From positions 1-33,791 of the forward strand of contig CAIYSZ010000062.1 of NCBI GenBank assembly GCA_903928965.1: a stretch of DNA of 33,791 bases, given 5' to 3'. The position numbers and the translations under genes are program-made. The stretch is from an uncultured Pseudomonadota bacterium (GTDB lineage Bacteria > Pseudomonadota > Gammaproteobacteria > Methylococcales > Methylomonadaceae). How positions within the stretch are numbered: position 1 is the stretch's first letter; every line of letters starts with the position of its first letter. Below, piece by piece: positions 1 to 11,700 of the stretch. The notes beneath the pieces were generated by a model, which was not told the origin of the DNA, made no database searches, and saw only the letters and a program-made list of their open reading frames with translations.

Positions 1-298
1 ACTAGAAAATCGATACGTTTTTGCGATTGAGGGCTTGATAAAGGGGGTTTGTAGTTTTGATTGATGAAGGATATATTTTAAAAATCGAGCCGAAAACTCG
101 GATGACCTCCCTTAAACTACTCGTAACACGGATTCAGGTTACACTATATCGGTTACGAACGAACTTATCGCGAAGCGCTTTAGTTTTGCAAAGGTAAATA
201 CATCATTTATAAAAAATTGACAAAAAACGCAAATTCAGATAAGTTCCCTGCCAAAATTTAGGCCATTCTTAGGAAACCTAGCACCCCATGGAGTCGTC
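1..298. other. AT-rich leader region upstream of the RHS gene
   Basis: I see no convincing gene here. The stretch is clearly more AT-rich than the coding DNA downstream. It holds short A/T runs, one weak hairpin (CCGA/TCGG, about 89-102) and a possible promoter near 217-245. It probably serves as the regulatory region of the RHS gene that starts at 299. The left boundary of the accessory region lies outside the window. Confidence 0.5.
217..245 (+). promoter_or_regulatory. Possible sigma70 promoter of the RHS gene
   Basis: A perfect -35 hexamer TTGACA lies at 217-222. The -10 is poor: TAAGTT at 240-245 with 17-bp spacing, or GATAAG at 238-243 with 15-bp spacing. The start codon follows at 299, and GGAG at 290-293 is a Shine-Dalgarno sequence 5 nt before it. 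The -35 is seen directly; promoter activity is inferred. Confidence 0.3.
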
Positions 299-3200
299 AT
301 GCAAAGCTTAAAACCCATTTTGTTCATGTTGTTCATCGCTTTTTTGGCCCCGTGCCACGCCATGAATGAGCCGGCGGACGCGCAGGCTCAAGCGGCGACG
401 GCTGAAGAAAATTCCGCCGAATTCGCCCTGCTGGCCCGCACCCAATTCATAGAGCCCCTGTTCCCAACCGGCGCCAGCGCCCCCGGCGAAGACGCCGACT
501 TGTTGCAAGCCATACGCCAATACCGAACCCGGACCAGTCCCGACGACTATCAGGCGCTCACCGGCTTCTTGAATAGCCATCCGCAATCCGTATGGCAAGT
601 CGCCTTGTTAACCAATCTGGGACTCGCTTATTACCAAGACGGTCGCTTCACCCTCGCCATAGACGCCTGGGAAAACGCCTGGCGCTTGGGCAAGGACGCG
701 ACAGAGCCTCACGCCAAGGTCCTAGTGGACCGCGCGCTGGGAGAATTGATGCGCATGCACGCCCGCATCGGCCACGCCGAACGCTTGCAAGCCCTGTTCG
801 CCGAAATGGGCGACCGGCCGGTATCCGGCCCGGCCACCGAAGACGTCACCGGAGCGCGCGAAGGCTTATGGGTGATGCGCAACAATCCCGGCATAGCCTA
901 TTTGTGCGGGCCGATGGCATTAAAAAACCTGTTGTTGTCGCAAGGCGCTAGCGCCAAGGATGTTGAATTCATAGACCAGGTCCGTTCCGGACCTAACGGA
1001 TTCAGTCTGACCGAAGTCGGCAAACTGGCGCAACAAGCCAAACTCCCCTACACCCTAATCAAGCGCGACGCATCCGAGCCGGTGCCCGTACCGTCCGTGG
1101 TGCATTGGAAAGTCAGTCATTACGCGGCCATCATAGGCGAAAACGCCGGTCGTTACCACATCAAAGACCCGATTTTCGGCGAAGACCTATGGGTCAGTCG
1201 CGACGCCATTGATCAAGAAGCCAGCGGTTACTATCTAGTCCCCACCAAAAAATTGCAACCGGGCTGGGAAACCATCAACCTCGCCGTGGCCGACACCTTG
1301 CATGGCATGGGCTACACCTCCGACGTCACGCCGGGGAACACCACGCCCAACGACGACAAATCCAAGCCCTGCGGCGGAATTGGCGACATCGTCGGCAACG
1401 CTATTAATAACATAGGCAATGCCATTAGCAACTTAGGCATGTGCGGCTATAACTTCAGCGAAATGGTAGTCAGCCTGAATTTAACCGACAGCCCGGTCGG
1501 CTATCGGCCCGCCATCGGACCATCCATGTTCACCACGCTGACCTATAACCAGCGCGATGCCGGCCAACCCGCCAACTTTGGATTTTTTAACGTCAGCCAA
1601 AAATGGACTCTGAACTGGCTCACCTATATTCAAGACACGCCGGGACAACCGGGCGCCAACGTCACCCGCTACGTGGCCGGCGGCGGTTTCGTCAATTACA
1701 GCGGCTACAACGGCGCTAACGGCCAATTCACTCCGGAAACCACCGACCAATCCGTTCTGGTGCTAAGTTCGGCCAACCCTATCGTCTACAAACGCCTGCT
1801 GCAAGACGGCAGCGTGGAAGTGTACGCCCAATCCAACGGCGCGACCACCGGTTCCCGCCTAGTGTTCATGACCCAATTGATCGATCCGCAAGGCAACGCC
1901 GTCAACTTCAACTACGACAACCAGCTACGCCTAACCTCCTTGATCGACGCCACCGGCCGGGTCACCAGCTTCGCTTACGGCCTCGGCGCATCGCCGTTGC
2001 TGATCACCCAAATCACAGACCCCTTCGGCCGTAGCGCCCATCTCGCCTATGACAACCAAGGCCGTCTATCCAGCATTACCGACGTATACGGCTTGCAATC
2101 GAGTTTCCAATACGACAACTCCTCGCTGATCAACAGCCTGACCACCCCCTACGGAACCACCACCTTCCAATACGGCGGCACCGGCGTATCACGTTACCTG
2201 CAAGCCACGGACCCATTGGGTTACACCGAGCGCCTGGAATTCCTGCAACAAGCGCCGGGCATACCCTATTCAGACCCAGCCTCCACCGTGCCGCAAGGCA
2301 TCCTAGCGCCGTTCAACGTTTTTCTTAACGGCAGAGACACCTTTTACTGGGACAAATCAGCCTATCAACGCGCGGCCGGCAACTATACCCAAGCCCGCAA
2401 CAAACATTGGACGCATTGGGCGCAAAACACCGGAGAAACCACCAGCCCGGTAGAAAGCATCAAATATCCGCTGGAGAACCGTATTTGGTTCAATTACCCC
2501 GGCCAGCCAAACAGCGGCCTCGGCACCGCCGTATCCGGCAGTTACAACCAACCCAGCATCATGGGCCGCGTGCTTGACGACGGCTCCACCCAACTGACCC
2601 AAAAAAGCTATAACAGTCTGGGCCGGGTAACCAGCATCACCGATCCGGTCGGTCGAGTCACCGAAATTGTCTACGCGCAAAACCAAATAGACCCCGTGCA
2701 AATTCTGCAACAAACCGCCGGCGGTCTGGTTTCCCTCGGTCAATACACATTTAACAACAAACACCAGCCGCTAACCCACACCGACGCGTCTGGACAAACC
2801 ACCGCCTTCGCCTACAACAACGCCGGTCAATTAACGCAATTGACCGACGCGCTTAACGAAACCACCACCTTCAGTTACGACCCGCACGGAAACCTACTGA
2901 AAATCACCGACGCCAACGGCAAGACAAAGCTGACGCTGACTTACGACGCCTACAACCGGGTAGCCAGCCGCACGGACTCCGAAGGCTACACCCTCAAGTA
3001 TTATTACGACAACCTGGATAGAATTACCAAAATCGCCTATCCGGACGGCACCGCGGAAACCTTAAAATGGAACAAGCTGGACTTGGCGGCGATAACCGAT
3101 CGCCAGGGCCGGCAAACCCAATATAAATATGACTCGGTGCGGAATTTAATCGAAAAAATCGATCCACTTGGTCACAAAACCTTGTATAGCTACAACCCGA

Positions 3201-5164
3201 ACCAAACCGTCGCCAGCGTCACCGACCCCAACGGCAACGTCACCCGCTGGAGCCGGGACATCGAAAGCAGAATTACCGCCAAACATTATCCGGACGGAAA
3301 ATTTCAGGAATTCACCTACGAAAACACCTCCCGCCGCTTAAAATCCATTACGGATGGCCTGGATCAAGTTAAAAGCTTCACCTACACCAAAGACAACAGA
3401 ATCAGCCAGATCAATTACATCAATAGCGTCAATAAAACGCCGAACGTGGCTTTCAGTTACGACCCATGGTTCCCCAGAATCACGATCATGAAAGACGGCA
3501 ACGGCGTCACCACCTATCAATACGCGCAAACCGGCGTCAATGGAGCCTTAAAAGTCAGCAAGGTTGACGGGCCATACCTAAACGATACCGTCGCCTTTCA
3601 ATATGACCCGGCGGGACGGATACACAGCCGCACCGTGGATACCGCCGCCGAAACCCTAGTTTACGATGACATAGGCCGCTTGGTGGGCCATAACAACCCA
3701 TTAGGTAATTTCAACCTGAGTTATTTAGGCGAAAGCAACCAAATCACCGGCCTAACCAGCGCCAGCATTAACGACAGCTGGCAATTCGACGTGAATCAAA
3801 ATGACCGGCGTTTGCTCGCCATCGCCAACACCGGCGCCAGCCGTGGTTACAGCCTGGTAACCGAGCCGGGTTACTTGATTAGCCAAATCAACGAATCGGC
3901 CACGGCCAGCAGCGCTTGGGCGGCAAAAAACTGGACCTACGGTTACGACAACGACAACCGGCTATTAAGCGCCCAAAGCTCCACTGGCGACAATTACGCC
4001 TATGTCCTGGATAACGCGGATAACTTGACCCAGATCACCGCCAACGCGGCCACGACCAACTTGAGCGTCAACGAGTTAAACCAAATCACCGCCGCCGGCG
4101 CAAACAACTTCAGTTACGACGCCAACGGCAATCTATTAAACGACGGCGTGCGCACCTACCTTTGGGACGCCGAAAACCGCCTGCTGCAGATCAATATCCC
4201 GGCGCAACCCGGAATCGGCTACAAATTCCGTTATGACGGTTTTGGTCACCGCATTGCAGTGATCTTCATCAACGGCTCGACTTCAATGGAAACTCGTTAT
4301 TTATGGTGCGGCAAACGCATTTGCCAAAGCCGCAACGCCAACGACCAAGTTATCCGCCGCTATTACTCCGAAGGCGAATACTTGGCGCAAACCGCATCCG
4401 GCTTGGTATACAACACAGACCAAGCAGGCTCGGTGCGCGACGCCGTGGACAGCAAAACCGCGGCCCTGTCGGTATCCTACGATTACGACCCTTACGGCAA
4501 CCCGGTGCGGAGCAAAGGCGCGGCCAGCACCGACTTCCGCTACGCCGGCCAGTTTTATTTACCCAACGCCAACTTGTACCTGACCCAATTCAGGCCCTAC
4601 GATCCGGTGACCGGGCGCTGGCTAGCCAGAGACCCGCTGGGAGAAAAAGTGGGCAATCTTTACAGCTACGCCAAGGTTAATCCGGTGTCATTCACGGACC
4701 CTACCGGATTATGGACGCTGAACGTCGGCTTTTCCGGTTCAGTGGGCTATTGGCTAGGCTTAAACTGCGGCGGCGGCTTCATTATCGACAGCTCCGGCAA
4801 TTACGGCACTTATAGCACCGGCGGCGGCGGTTTCGTCACGCCGGGCGCCAATCTTGGCATCAGCGTTGGCTTCATGGGCTCCGTAGGCAACGAAACCACC
4901 ACTATCTCCGATTTTGGCGGACCCTTTGTAAACGGCAGCATCGGCGGCGGGGCCGACGGTCTCGCCGGTTCGGTCGATGGATTCATCGATCCGAACAAAC
5001 CGCAAAATTTCGGCGGCGGCTTTACCTTTGGCGTCGGCACCCCCGGCGTCGGCGGCTCGGTCACGGTCACCAACACGATCGTTAACCAATCCGGAAATAT
5101 CTTCAACGACTTGAACAACCTGAACAATGCCATCATCAACGCTTATGGTGGTTACGGTTACTAA
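299..5164 (+). CDS. Secreted RHS/YD-repeat protein with N-terminal C39-like peptidase domain and glycine-rich tip
   Basis: This 1,621-aa protein begins with a Sec-type signal peptide (hydrophobic residues about 6-18, likely cleavage after PCHA). Residues about 80-175 look TPR-like (NLGLAYYQDGRFTLAIDAW). Residues about 195-320 resemble the peptidase C39 fold: Cys203 in YLCGPMAL, His274 in SHYAAI and Asp290 in IKDPIFG could form the triad, although no glutamine sits at the usual oxyanion place before the Cys. From about residue 380 the sequence becomes YD/RHS repeats (YDANGNL, YDPHGNL). An RHS-associated core ends at DPTGL (1467-1471). The last 150 residues are a variable glycine-rich tip with GGGF-like motifs and no recognised toxin fold. 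In known RHS and WapA-like proteins the repeats form a shell around a C-terminal effector. No PAAR, VgrG or other T6SS gene is in view, so Sec export is inferred. The start has GGAG 5 nt upstream, and the downstream gene overlaps the stop. Confidence 0.88.
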   Translation: MQSLKPILFMLFIAFLAPCHAMNEPADAQAQAATAEENSAEFALLARTQFIEPLFPTGASAPGEDADLLQAIRQYRTRTSPDDYQALTGFLNSHPQSVWQVALLTNLGLAYYQDGRFTLAIDAWENAWRLGKDATEPHAKVLVDRALGELMRMHARIGHAERLQALFAEMGDRPVSGPATEDVTGAREGLWVMRNNPGIAYLCGPMALKNLLLSQGASAKDVEFIDQVRSGPNGFSLTEVGKLAQQAKLPYTLIKRDASEPVPVPSVVHWKVSHYAAIIGENAGRYHIKDPIFGEDLWVSRDAIDQEASGYYLVPTKKLQPGWETINLAVADTLHGMGYTSDVTPGNTTPNDDKSKPCGGIGDIVGNAINNIGNAISNLGMCGYNFSEMVVSLNLTDSPVGYRPAIGPSMFTTLTYNQRDAGQPANFGFFNVSQKWTLNWLTYIQDTPGQPGANVTRYVAGGGFVNYSGYNGANGQFTPETTDQSVLVLSSANPIVYKRLLQDGSVEVYAQSNGATTGSRLVFMTQLIDPQGNAVNFNYDNQLRLTSLIDATGRVTSFAYGLGASPLLITQITDPFGRSAHLAYDNQGRLSSITDVYGLQSSFQYDNSSLINSLTTPYGTTTFQYGGTGVSRYLQATDPLGYTERLEFLQQAPGIPYSDPASTVPQGILAPFNVFLNGRDTFYWDKSAYQRAAGNYTQARNKHWTHWAQNTGETTSPVESIKYPLENRIWFNYPGQPNSGLGTAVSGSYNQPSIMGRVLDDGSTQLTQKSYNSLGRVTSITDPVGRVTEIVYAQNQIDPVQILQQTAGGLVSLGQYTFNNKHQPLTHTDASGQTTAFAYNNAGQLTQLTDALNETTTFSYDPHGNLLKITDANGKTKLTLTYDAYNRVASRTDSEGYTLKYYYDNLDRITKIAYPDGTAETLKWNKLDLAAITDRQGRQTQYKYDSVRNLIEKIDPLGHKTLYSYNPNQTVASVTDPNGNVTRWSRDIESRITAKHYPDGKFQEFTYENTSRRLKSITDGLDQVKSFTYTKDNRISQINYINSVNKTPNVAFSYDPWFPRITIMKDGNGVTTYQYAQTGVNGALKVSKVDGPYLNDTVAFQYDPAGRIHSRTVDTAAETLVYDDIGRLVGHNNPLGNFNLSYLGESNQITGLTSASINDSWQFDVNQNDRRLLAIANTGASRGYSLVTEPGYLISQINESATASSAWAAKNWTYGYDNDNRLLSAQSSTGDNYAYVLDNADNLTQITANAATTNLSVNELNQITAAGANNFSYDANGNLLNDGVRTYLWDAENRLLQINIPAQPGIGYKFRYDGFGHRIAVIFINGSTSMETRYLWCGKRICQSRNANDQVIRRYYSEGEYLAQTASGLVYNTDQAGSVRDAVDSKTAALSVSYDYDPYGNPVRSKGAASTDFRYAGQFYLPNANLYLTQFRPYDPVTGRWLARDPLGEKVGNLYSYAKVNPVSFTDPTGLWTLNVGFSGSVGYWLGLNCGGGFIIDSSGNYGTYSTGGGGFVTPGANLGISVGFMGSVGNETTTISDFGGPFVNGSIGGGADGLAGSVDGFIDPNKPQNFGGGFTFGVGTPGVGGSVTVTNTIVNQSGNIFNDLNNLNNAIINAYGGYGY

Positions 5165-5580
5165 TGCCTAAAATTTACCGCTTGGCCTTCGGCGCTTTTT
5201 GCCTATTATTTGGCGTCGTGTCGATAGGCCTATCGGTGTATATCAGCTGGCACTTTTACAGACTCAGTTTCGACTTTGCGGTGCAAGGCAGCTACCGGGA
5301 TTGCGAGGAACCGTTGCACAACCGTTGCGACACACACTGGCTAGTCATGGACGCCCAACAGCGCAAGAAAGAATTCGTTCCTTTAGGCGACGAAATTCCC
5401 AAGGAAGAACTGGCGGAAGGAAACCGCCTGCAAAAACAAGAGAATTCATTTCACTACCGGGTTAACGGTAATGAAAAACAATGGCGCTACCACGCAAACA
5501 AAATAGCTAGCGCGTTGTTCGGTTTTGCTCTGGTCCTGCTAGGCGGGCGAGTGATCTCATACGGCAGCCGCCGCTCATGA
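5164..5580 (+). CDS. Small two-TM protein, candidate immunity/partner of the RHS tip
   Basis: This 138-aa protein is not recognised. Its ATG overlaps the RHS stop (TAATG), so it is probably translationally coupled. Residues about 6-30 form one membrane helix (FGAFCLLFGVVSIGLSVYI) and about 114-132 a second (ASALFGFALVLLGG). Positively charged ends (MPKIYR and SRRS) suggest both termini are cytoplasmic. The loop of roughly 80 residues between them would then be periplasmic, and its two cysteines (DCEEPLHNRC) could form a disulfide. In polymorphic toxin loci the gene directly after the toxin usually encodes immunity. A membrane immunity protein would suit a membrane-active tip, but this role is inferred from position only. 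An accessory or chaperone role is equally open. Confidence 0.7.
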   Translation: MPKIYRLAFGAFCLLFGVVSIGLSVYISWHFYRLSFDFAVQGSYRDCEEPLHNRCDTHWLVMDAQQRKKEFVPLGDEIPKEELAEGNRLQKQENSFHYRVNGNEKQWRYHANKIASALFGFALVLLGGRVISYGSRRS

Positions 5581-5607
5581 GAAAACAAACCGCCGGCCCA
5601 ACCTAAC

Positions 5608-5636
5608 TTGACCGGAAGATACCGCCCGAGTAGAAA
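5608..5636 (+). promoter_or_regulatory. Possible sigma70 promoter of the giant repeat gene
   Basis: TTGACC at 5608-5613 (5/6 to the -35 consensus) is separated by 17 bp from TAGAAA at 5631-5636 (4/6 to the -10). The giant gene starts at 5702, which leaves a leader of about 60 nt. A strong Shine-Dalgarno AAGGAG at 5688-5693 sits 8 nt before the ATG. The giant gene may therefore be transcribed separately from the RHS pair. Confidence 0.35.
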
Positions 5637-5701
5637 ACCAGACACCCAGGGATGAACTTGTCCCTTTACGACGAATATATAACAAACAAGGAGTACAACA
5701 G

Positions 5702-8700
5702 ATGAGTACTTATATCGTTTCATCCGGACAAACCAGCACCGGCCTGGTTATCAATAATGGCGACATCGCCTATGTCTACAGCGGCGGCAAGGCGACAAAC
5801 ATCACCATTAATTCGGGTGGCGAAGTCGACGTCCTGAGCGGCGGCGCGATCAGCGCCGGAACCGTCGCCAGCGGCGCGACGCTCAACGGCCTAGTACTAT
5901 CCACCGGTTCCGTGTCGGTTGGAAACAGTTACCAAATCAGCGGGCTGACCATCCAAAGCGGAGCCAATATCGGATTGGAAGTCGCTACCGGAGCAGCCAT
6001 ATCCGGATTCGTCAACACGGGCTCGGAAACCCTGACCGTGGACAACGGCGGAACGGTAACCAGCGCCTTCATCAATGGCCAAGAATATCTATACGGCCAA
6101 GCATCCGGCAATATCGTCAACAATGGCGGCAACGAAACCGTCGAAAGCGGCGGCGTCGCGACCGGAACCATCATCAATAGCGGCGGCGTGGAAACCGTGA
6201 CCAGCGGCGGCTCAATCAGCAATTTTAGCGTAGCTTCCGGCGGCGAAATTGATTTAAGCCCCGGCGCCGGCGTCAACAAAGGCCAAGTCGCCGCCGGAGC
6301 CACTATTACCGGCCTGATACTCAGCAGCGGCTCCGTTACCGTAGGCGCAAGTAATTACCAAATCAATGGCGTCAGCATCCAAAGCGGAGCCAATGTCGGC
6401 CTGGAAGTCGCTTCCGGCGCCAGCATCAACGGTTTCAGTACCAGCAGTGTGCAAACCAACCTCAGCATAGACTCAGGCGGCAGCGCCAATAACGCCCAAA
6501 TCGCCGTCGGCACTGAATTTGTCTATGGTTCAGCTAACCAAACGACGTTAAACACCGGCGGCGTAGAACAAATTGAAAGCGGCGGACAAGCCATCGGCGC
6601 CATCGCCAACCCTGGAACCTTTATCGAAATCGCCAGCGGCGGCTCCCTTACCCAAGGCCTGGTTTCATCGGGCGGCGAGCTTGATATCGCCAACGGCGGC
6701 CTAGTCAACTCCGTCACTGTCCTGAGCGGCGGCATTATTACCGGCTTGGTGCTGTCCAACGGAGCTCAAGTTACCGCCACCGGCGTTTTCGGCATCAATA
6801 ACATCTCCATTCAGGCCGGGGCCATTGTCGGTCTTGAAGTAGGTTCCGGAGCCAGCTTATCCTCATTCACACTCCTCGGCGACCAAACGGAAACCGTGGA
6901 TAGCGGAGGAACCACCAGCGGTACTCAGGTTAGTTACGGCGGCGAGTACGTCTACGGCAGCGCCCTTGGCACCGTCGTTGGCCTCAACGGCGCGGAATAC
7001 GTAAAAAAAGGCGGCGTCGCCAGCGGCACGCTGGTAAACAGCGGCGGCGTCGACCTAGTCGCCAGCGGCGGTTCCCTGCAAAACGCCGTCATCAGCAGCG
7101 GCGGCGAAGTCGATTTGGCCCGCGGAGCCTCCCTTACCGGCGGCACGATCAATTCCGGCGCCACCGTAACCGGACTGGTACTGAGCACTGGCACGACATC
7201 CGCCGCCAACGGCAATCTGACCATCAGCGGCGTCAACATCCTCAGCGGCGCTAACATACAACTGGAAGTGGCGGCCGGGGCCACCCTCTCCGGATTCATC
7301 GCCGCCAATCAAAAAAGCGACTTAACCATCGACGCCGGGGGCAGTGCATTTAATGACGCCATTAACAGCGGCGGCGCGGAATTCGTCGGCGGCAAGGCCA
7401 GCGGCTCCGTCATTAACAGCGGCGGAACAGAATACGTCACCTCCGGCGGCCTCTCAACAGCCCCGACGATCAATAGCGGCGGCGTATTGGAAGTGCAAAG
7501 CGGCGGCGTGGTCAGCGGCTTGAGCATAGCTAACGGCGGCGCGGTCAATTTTGAAACCGGCGCCGCGGTCAGCGGCGGCTCCATCGCCGCCGGCGGCATA
7601 GCCGCCGGGCTATTACTCAGCAACGGCGCCGTAACGGTAGGCGCGAATAATTACGTAGTGGACGGCATAACCATCGCCACCGGAGCGCTGGTCAGCCTGG
7701 AAGTCGGCGCCGGAGCCGGTATTTCCGGATTCACGCTTAACGACGCCACCACCTCCATTACCATAGACAAGCTCGGCTCGACTACCGGTGACATAGTCAA
7801 TACCGGTTCCGAATACGTTTACGGCCTCGCCAGCGGCGCAAGCATCGGCGCATTCGGCGTGGAATACGTCGGCAGCGGCGGCGTCGCCAGCGCTACCGCC
7901 GTCAACCACGGCGGCGTGGCCGACATTTACGGCGGCGGCCTGGCCAAAGGCCTGATCATAAACTCAGGCGGCTACGCGGAAGCCTTCAGCGGCGCGACCA
8001 TCAGCTCGGTTACCGTCAGCAGCGGCGGCGTGCTGCAATTGGACAGCGGCGCGATCATCAGCGGCGGCGCGGTGCTCAGCGGCGGAACCTTGGACGGGCT
8101 GCTATTATCCTCCGGTAGCGTATCAGCCGCCAACCCTAGCTATGTACTGGATGGAATTACTATATTCAGCGGAGCCGCCATTGGCCTGGAAGTAGCGTCA
8201 GGCGCTAAAATCAGCGGCTTCAGCGTCAACAGCGGCGCTTACATTACCGTGGACGGCGGCGGCGTCGCCAACGGCGATATCGTCAGCAGCGGCGGAGTAG
8301 AAACCGTACTCGGCTCGGCCAGCGGTTCTAAAGTGCTGAGCGGCGGCATCGAAATTATTTCCAGCGGCGGCGTGGTTTCCGGAACCATCCTCAGCGCCGG
8401 CGGGCTAGCCGACATCCTGTCCGGCGGCAAATACAGCGGCGGCGCGGTAAATAGCGGCGCCACGCTCGAAGGGCTGGTGCTCAGCGGCGGCGGCGTCAAC
8501 GCCGCCGGCGCGAGCTATGTCATAGATGGGGCCACCCTCTTCAGCGGCGCGAATGTCGGCCTGGAAGTCACGTCCGGCTCTTCTATTAGCGGCTTCACCG
8601 TCAGCAGCGGCTCCACGCTGGTGGTGGATAAGGGCGCCAGCGCGGTTAACATCACCATTTTGAGCGGCGGCCAGGAAATTGTCTCCTCCGGGGGTAACGC

Positions 8701-11700
8701 CAGCAACACCAACGTAGCTAACGGCGGCCTGTTTACCATAATCTCGGGCGCCACCGTCAGCGGCGGCGTAGTCAGCAGCGGCGGCGGCATCAACGGCCTG
8801 ACGATTTCCGCCGGCACTATTAACGCGGCCGCCAGCCCCTTGATCATAGACGGCATCACCCTCTCCGGCGGCGCCAACCTCTTCGGCTTGGACGTCGGCT
8901 CCGGCGCCACCCTATCCGGCTACACCGTGTCCAGCGGCGACACGCTCATCGTATTTAGCGGCGGCGCGGCCAGTCACACCATCGTGTTAAGCGGCGGCGT
9001 GGAAATAGTATCCTCGGGCGGCCTTGGCATAGACAGTTACGCCTACTCCAGTGGCGGCGTCCAATTAAGCGGCGGCCAGGAACAAGTAACCAGCGGTTTC
9101 AACGGCTCCAACGTCAGCATCAACAGCGGCGGCGTCGAAACCATTAGTAGCGGCGGCGCGGCCTATTACACCACGCTCAACAGCGGCGGCGCAATTGTCT
9201 TGAACAACGGCGGCGGCCAATATTACGCCACTATCAATAATGGCGGCAGCGAAACATTTGTTTCCGGGGCAAAGGTCATCGGACTGACGGTAAATGCCGG
9301 CGGCAGCGACGCGGTCTCCAGCGGCGCGGTTATCAGTAACACCAGTATCGGCGGCACGGAAACCGTATTAAAGGGCGGCGGCGTCAGCGGCAATGTCGTG
9401 CTGCCGGGCGGTCTGGAACTCGTTACTAGCGGCGGCTCGGTGAGCAACAGCACGGTATTCGGCAATGAAATCGTCTCCAGCGGCGGTTCGGTCAGCGGCG
9501 TCACCGTCTCCAGCGGCGGATTGGAAATCATATCCGCCGGCGGCATCGCCACCTACGCCACCGCCGTGTCGAGCGGCGGAGTACAGCTTAATGGAGGCGC
9601 GGAATTTGTCCCTCAAGGCGCCAGCGTCTCCAACGTCACCATCAACAGCGGCGGCGTGGAAACCATTAGCAGCGGCGGCAACGCTTACTATACTATCGTC
9701 AACAGCGGCGGAACGGAAATCGTGCTCAGCGGCGGCAATTCCTGGTACACCACCGTATACAGCGGCGGCGTGGAAACCGTCGGCAGCGGCGGCGTGACCA
9801 ATTCCGCTTCCATCAACAGCGGCGCGACGGAAAATGTGTCCGCCGAAGTCAAGGTCTTCGGCATCAATATATTATCCGGAGCCAGTGAAACCGTATCCAG
9901 CGGCGGCTATGTCAGCGGCAACCACGTCGCCGGCACGGAAACCGTACTCAACGGCGGCGTGGTGTTCAACAACCAAGTCTTGAGCGGCGGCCTCGAAATC
10001 GTTTCCAGCGGCGGCGCCATCAGCGGCAGCACGGTGCTGGGAACCGAAACCATTTCCAGCGGCGGCCTGGTCAACGGCAGTTACATCTCCGGCTGGGGTA
10101 CGCAAATCGTCCTCAACGGCGGCGTCGCCCAAAACAGCATCGCCGTCAGTAGCGGCGGAGTCCTGATTAACGGCGGCGCGGAACAAGTCACTCCCGGTAA
10201 CGTCGCCTCCAACGTCATCATCAACAATGGCGGCGTGGAAACCATCAGCAGCGGAGGCAACGCCTACTACAACATCGTCAACAGCGGCGGAACCAAATAC
10301 GTGCTCAGCGGCGGCAATTCCTGGTACACCACCGTCAACAGCGGCGGCGTGGAAATCGTCAGCAGCGGCGGCGTTACCAATTCCGCCGTGATCAACAGCG
10401 GAGCCGCCGAAACCCTCTCCGCCGGCGCCAAAGCCTATAGCCTGAACGTACACCAAATCGCCAGCGACACCGTTTCCAGCGGCGGTCTTATTAGCGCAAA
10501 CTATATTGCCGGCGCGGAAACCGTACTGAATAGCGGGATCGTCATCAATAACCAAGTGTTGAGCGGCGGCTCCGAAACCGTATCCAGCGGCGGCATAATC
10601 AGCGGCAGTAATATTAGCGGCGTCGAGGTCATTTCCAGCGGCGGACTGGTGAGCGGTAGCGTGGTCTCCAACGGCGGCGAGCAAATCGTACTCAGCGGCG
10701 GTCTAGTCATCAACAGTTACGCCAGCAATAGCGGCGGCATTCTAATCAACGGCGGCGGCGAGCAAGTGACTAGCGGCGCCTATGCCTCAAACGTAACCCT
10801 AAACGGCGGAACCGAAACCATCTCCAGCGGCGGCGTCGCCTACTTCACCATCGTCAACAGCGGCGGCGTGGAAACCGTCAATACCGGCGCGACCGTCCAA
10901 TACACCACGGTCAATAGCGGCGGCGGCGAAACCCTCGCCAGCGGCGCGGTGACTAGTTATGGCGTCATCGGACTCGGCGCGAACGAAATCATACCCAATG
11001 GCGCCAAAGCCTATAATTTAACCATCCGCCAAGGCGCCACGGACACCGTAGCCAACGGCGCTTATGTCAGCGGCGACACCGTCAGCGGCGCGGAAACCCT
11101 GCTCAGCGGCCAGATTTTCAACCATGCCGTGGTCAGCGGCGGCGTTGAAATCATTTCCAGCGGCGGCGTCATCAGCGGCGACACGGTATTAGGCGTTGAA
11201 ACCGTCTCCTCCGGCGGCGCAATCAGCGGCAGCTACGTTTCCAATGGCGGGCAAGAAACCGTACTCAGCGGCGGTTTGTTGATCAACGGAACGTCTTATT
11301 ACAGCGGCGGCATCCAACTCAATGGCGGAACCGAGCAAATCACCGCCGGCAACATCTCCAACGTCACCATCAATGGCGGCGGCCAAGAAATCATCGGCAG
11401 CGGGACGGCGGCCTATTACGACGTCGTCAACAGCGGCGGCCTGGAAATCATCAACAGCGGCGGCGCGGCCTGGTACACCACGGTCAATTCCGGCGGCGTC
11501 GAGCAAATCAACAGCAGTGGCGCGAGCTATTCGGCGGTCATCAATTCAGGCGCCAACGAAACCATCTCCGCCGGAGCCAAGGCTTACAGCCTGAACATCC
11601 GCTTTGGCGCGACCGACACCGTATCCAGCGGCGGCGTCGTCAACGGCGACGCGGTCGGCGGCACGGAAACCGTTCTATCCTCCGGCGTGGTGATCGGCAA

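Noticed and set aside
592..951. 119-aa plus-strand frame inside the RHS gene
   Set aside because: Arg-rich shadow frame of the RHS coding sequence with no ribosome-binding site or domain.
4303..4680. 125-aa plus-strand frame in the RHS core
   Set aside because: Out-of-frame reading of the conserved RHS core, Arg/Pro/Gln-rich as expected for a shadow frame.
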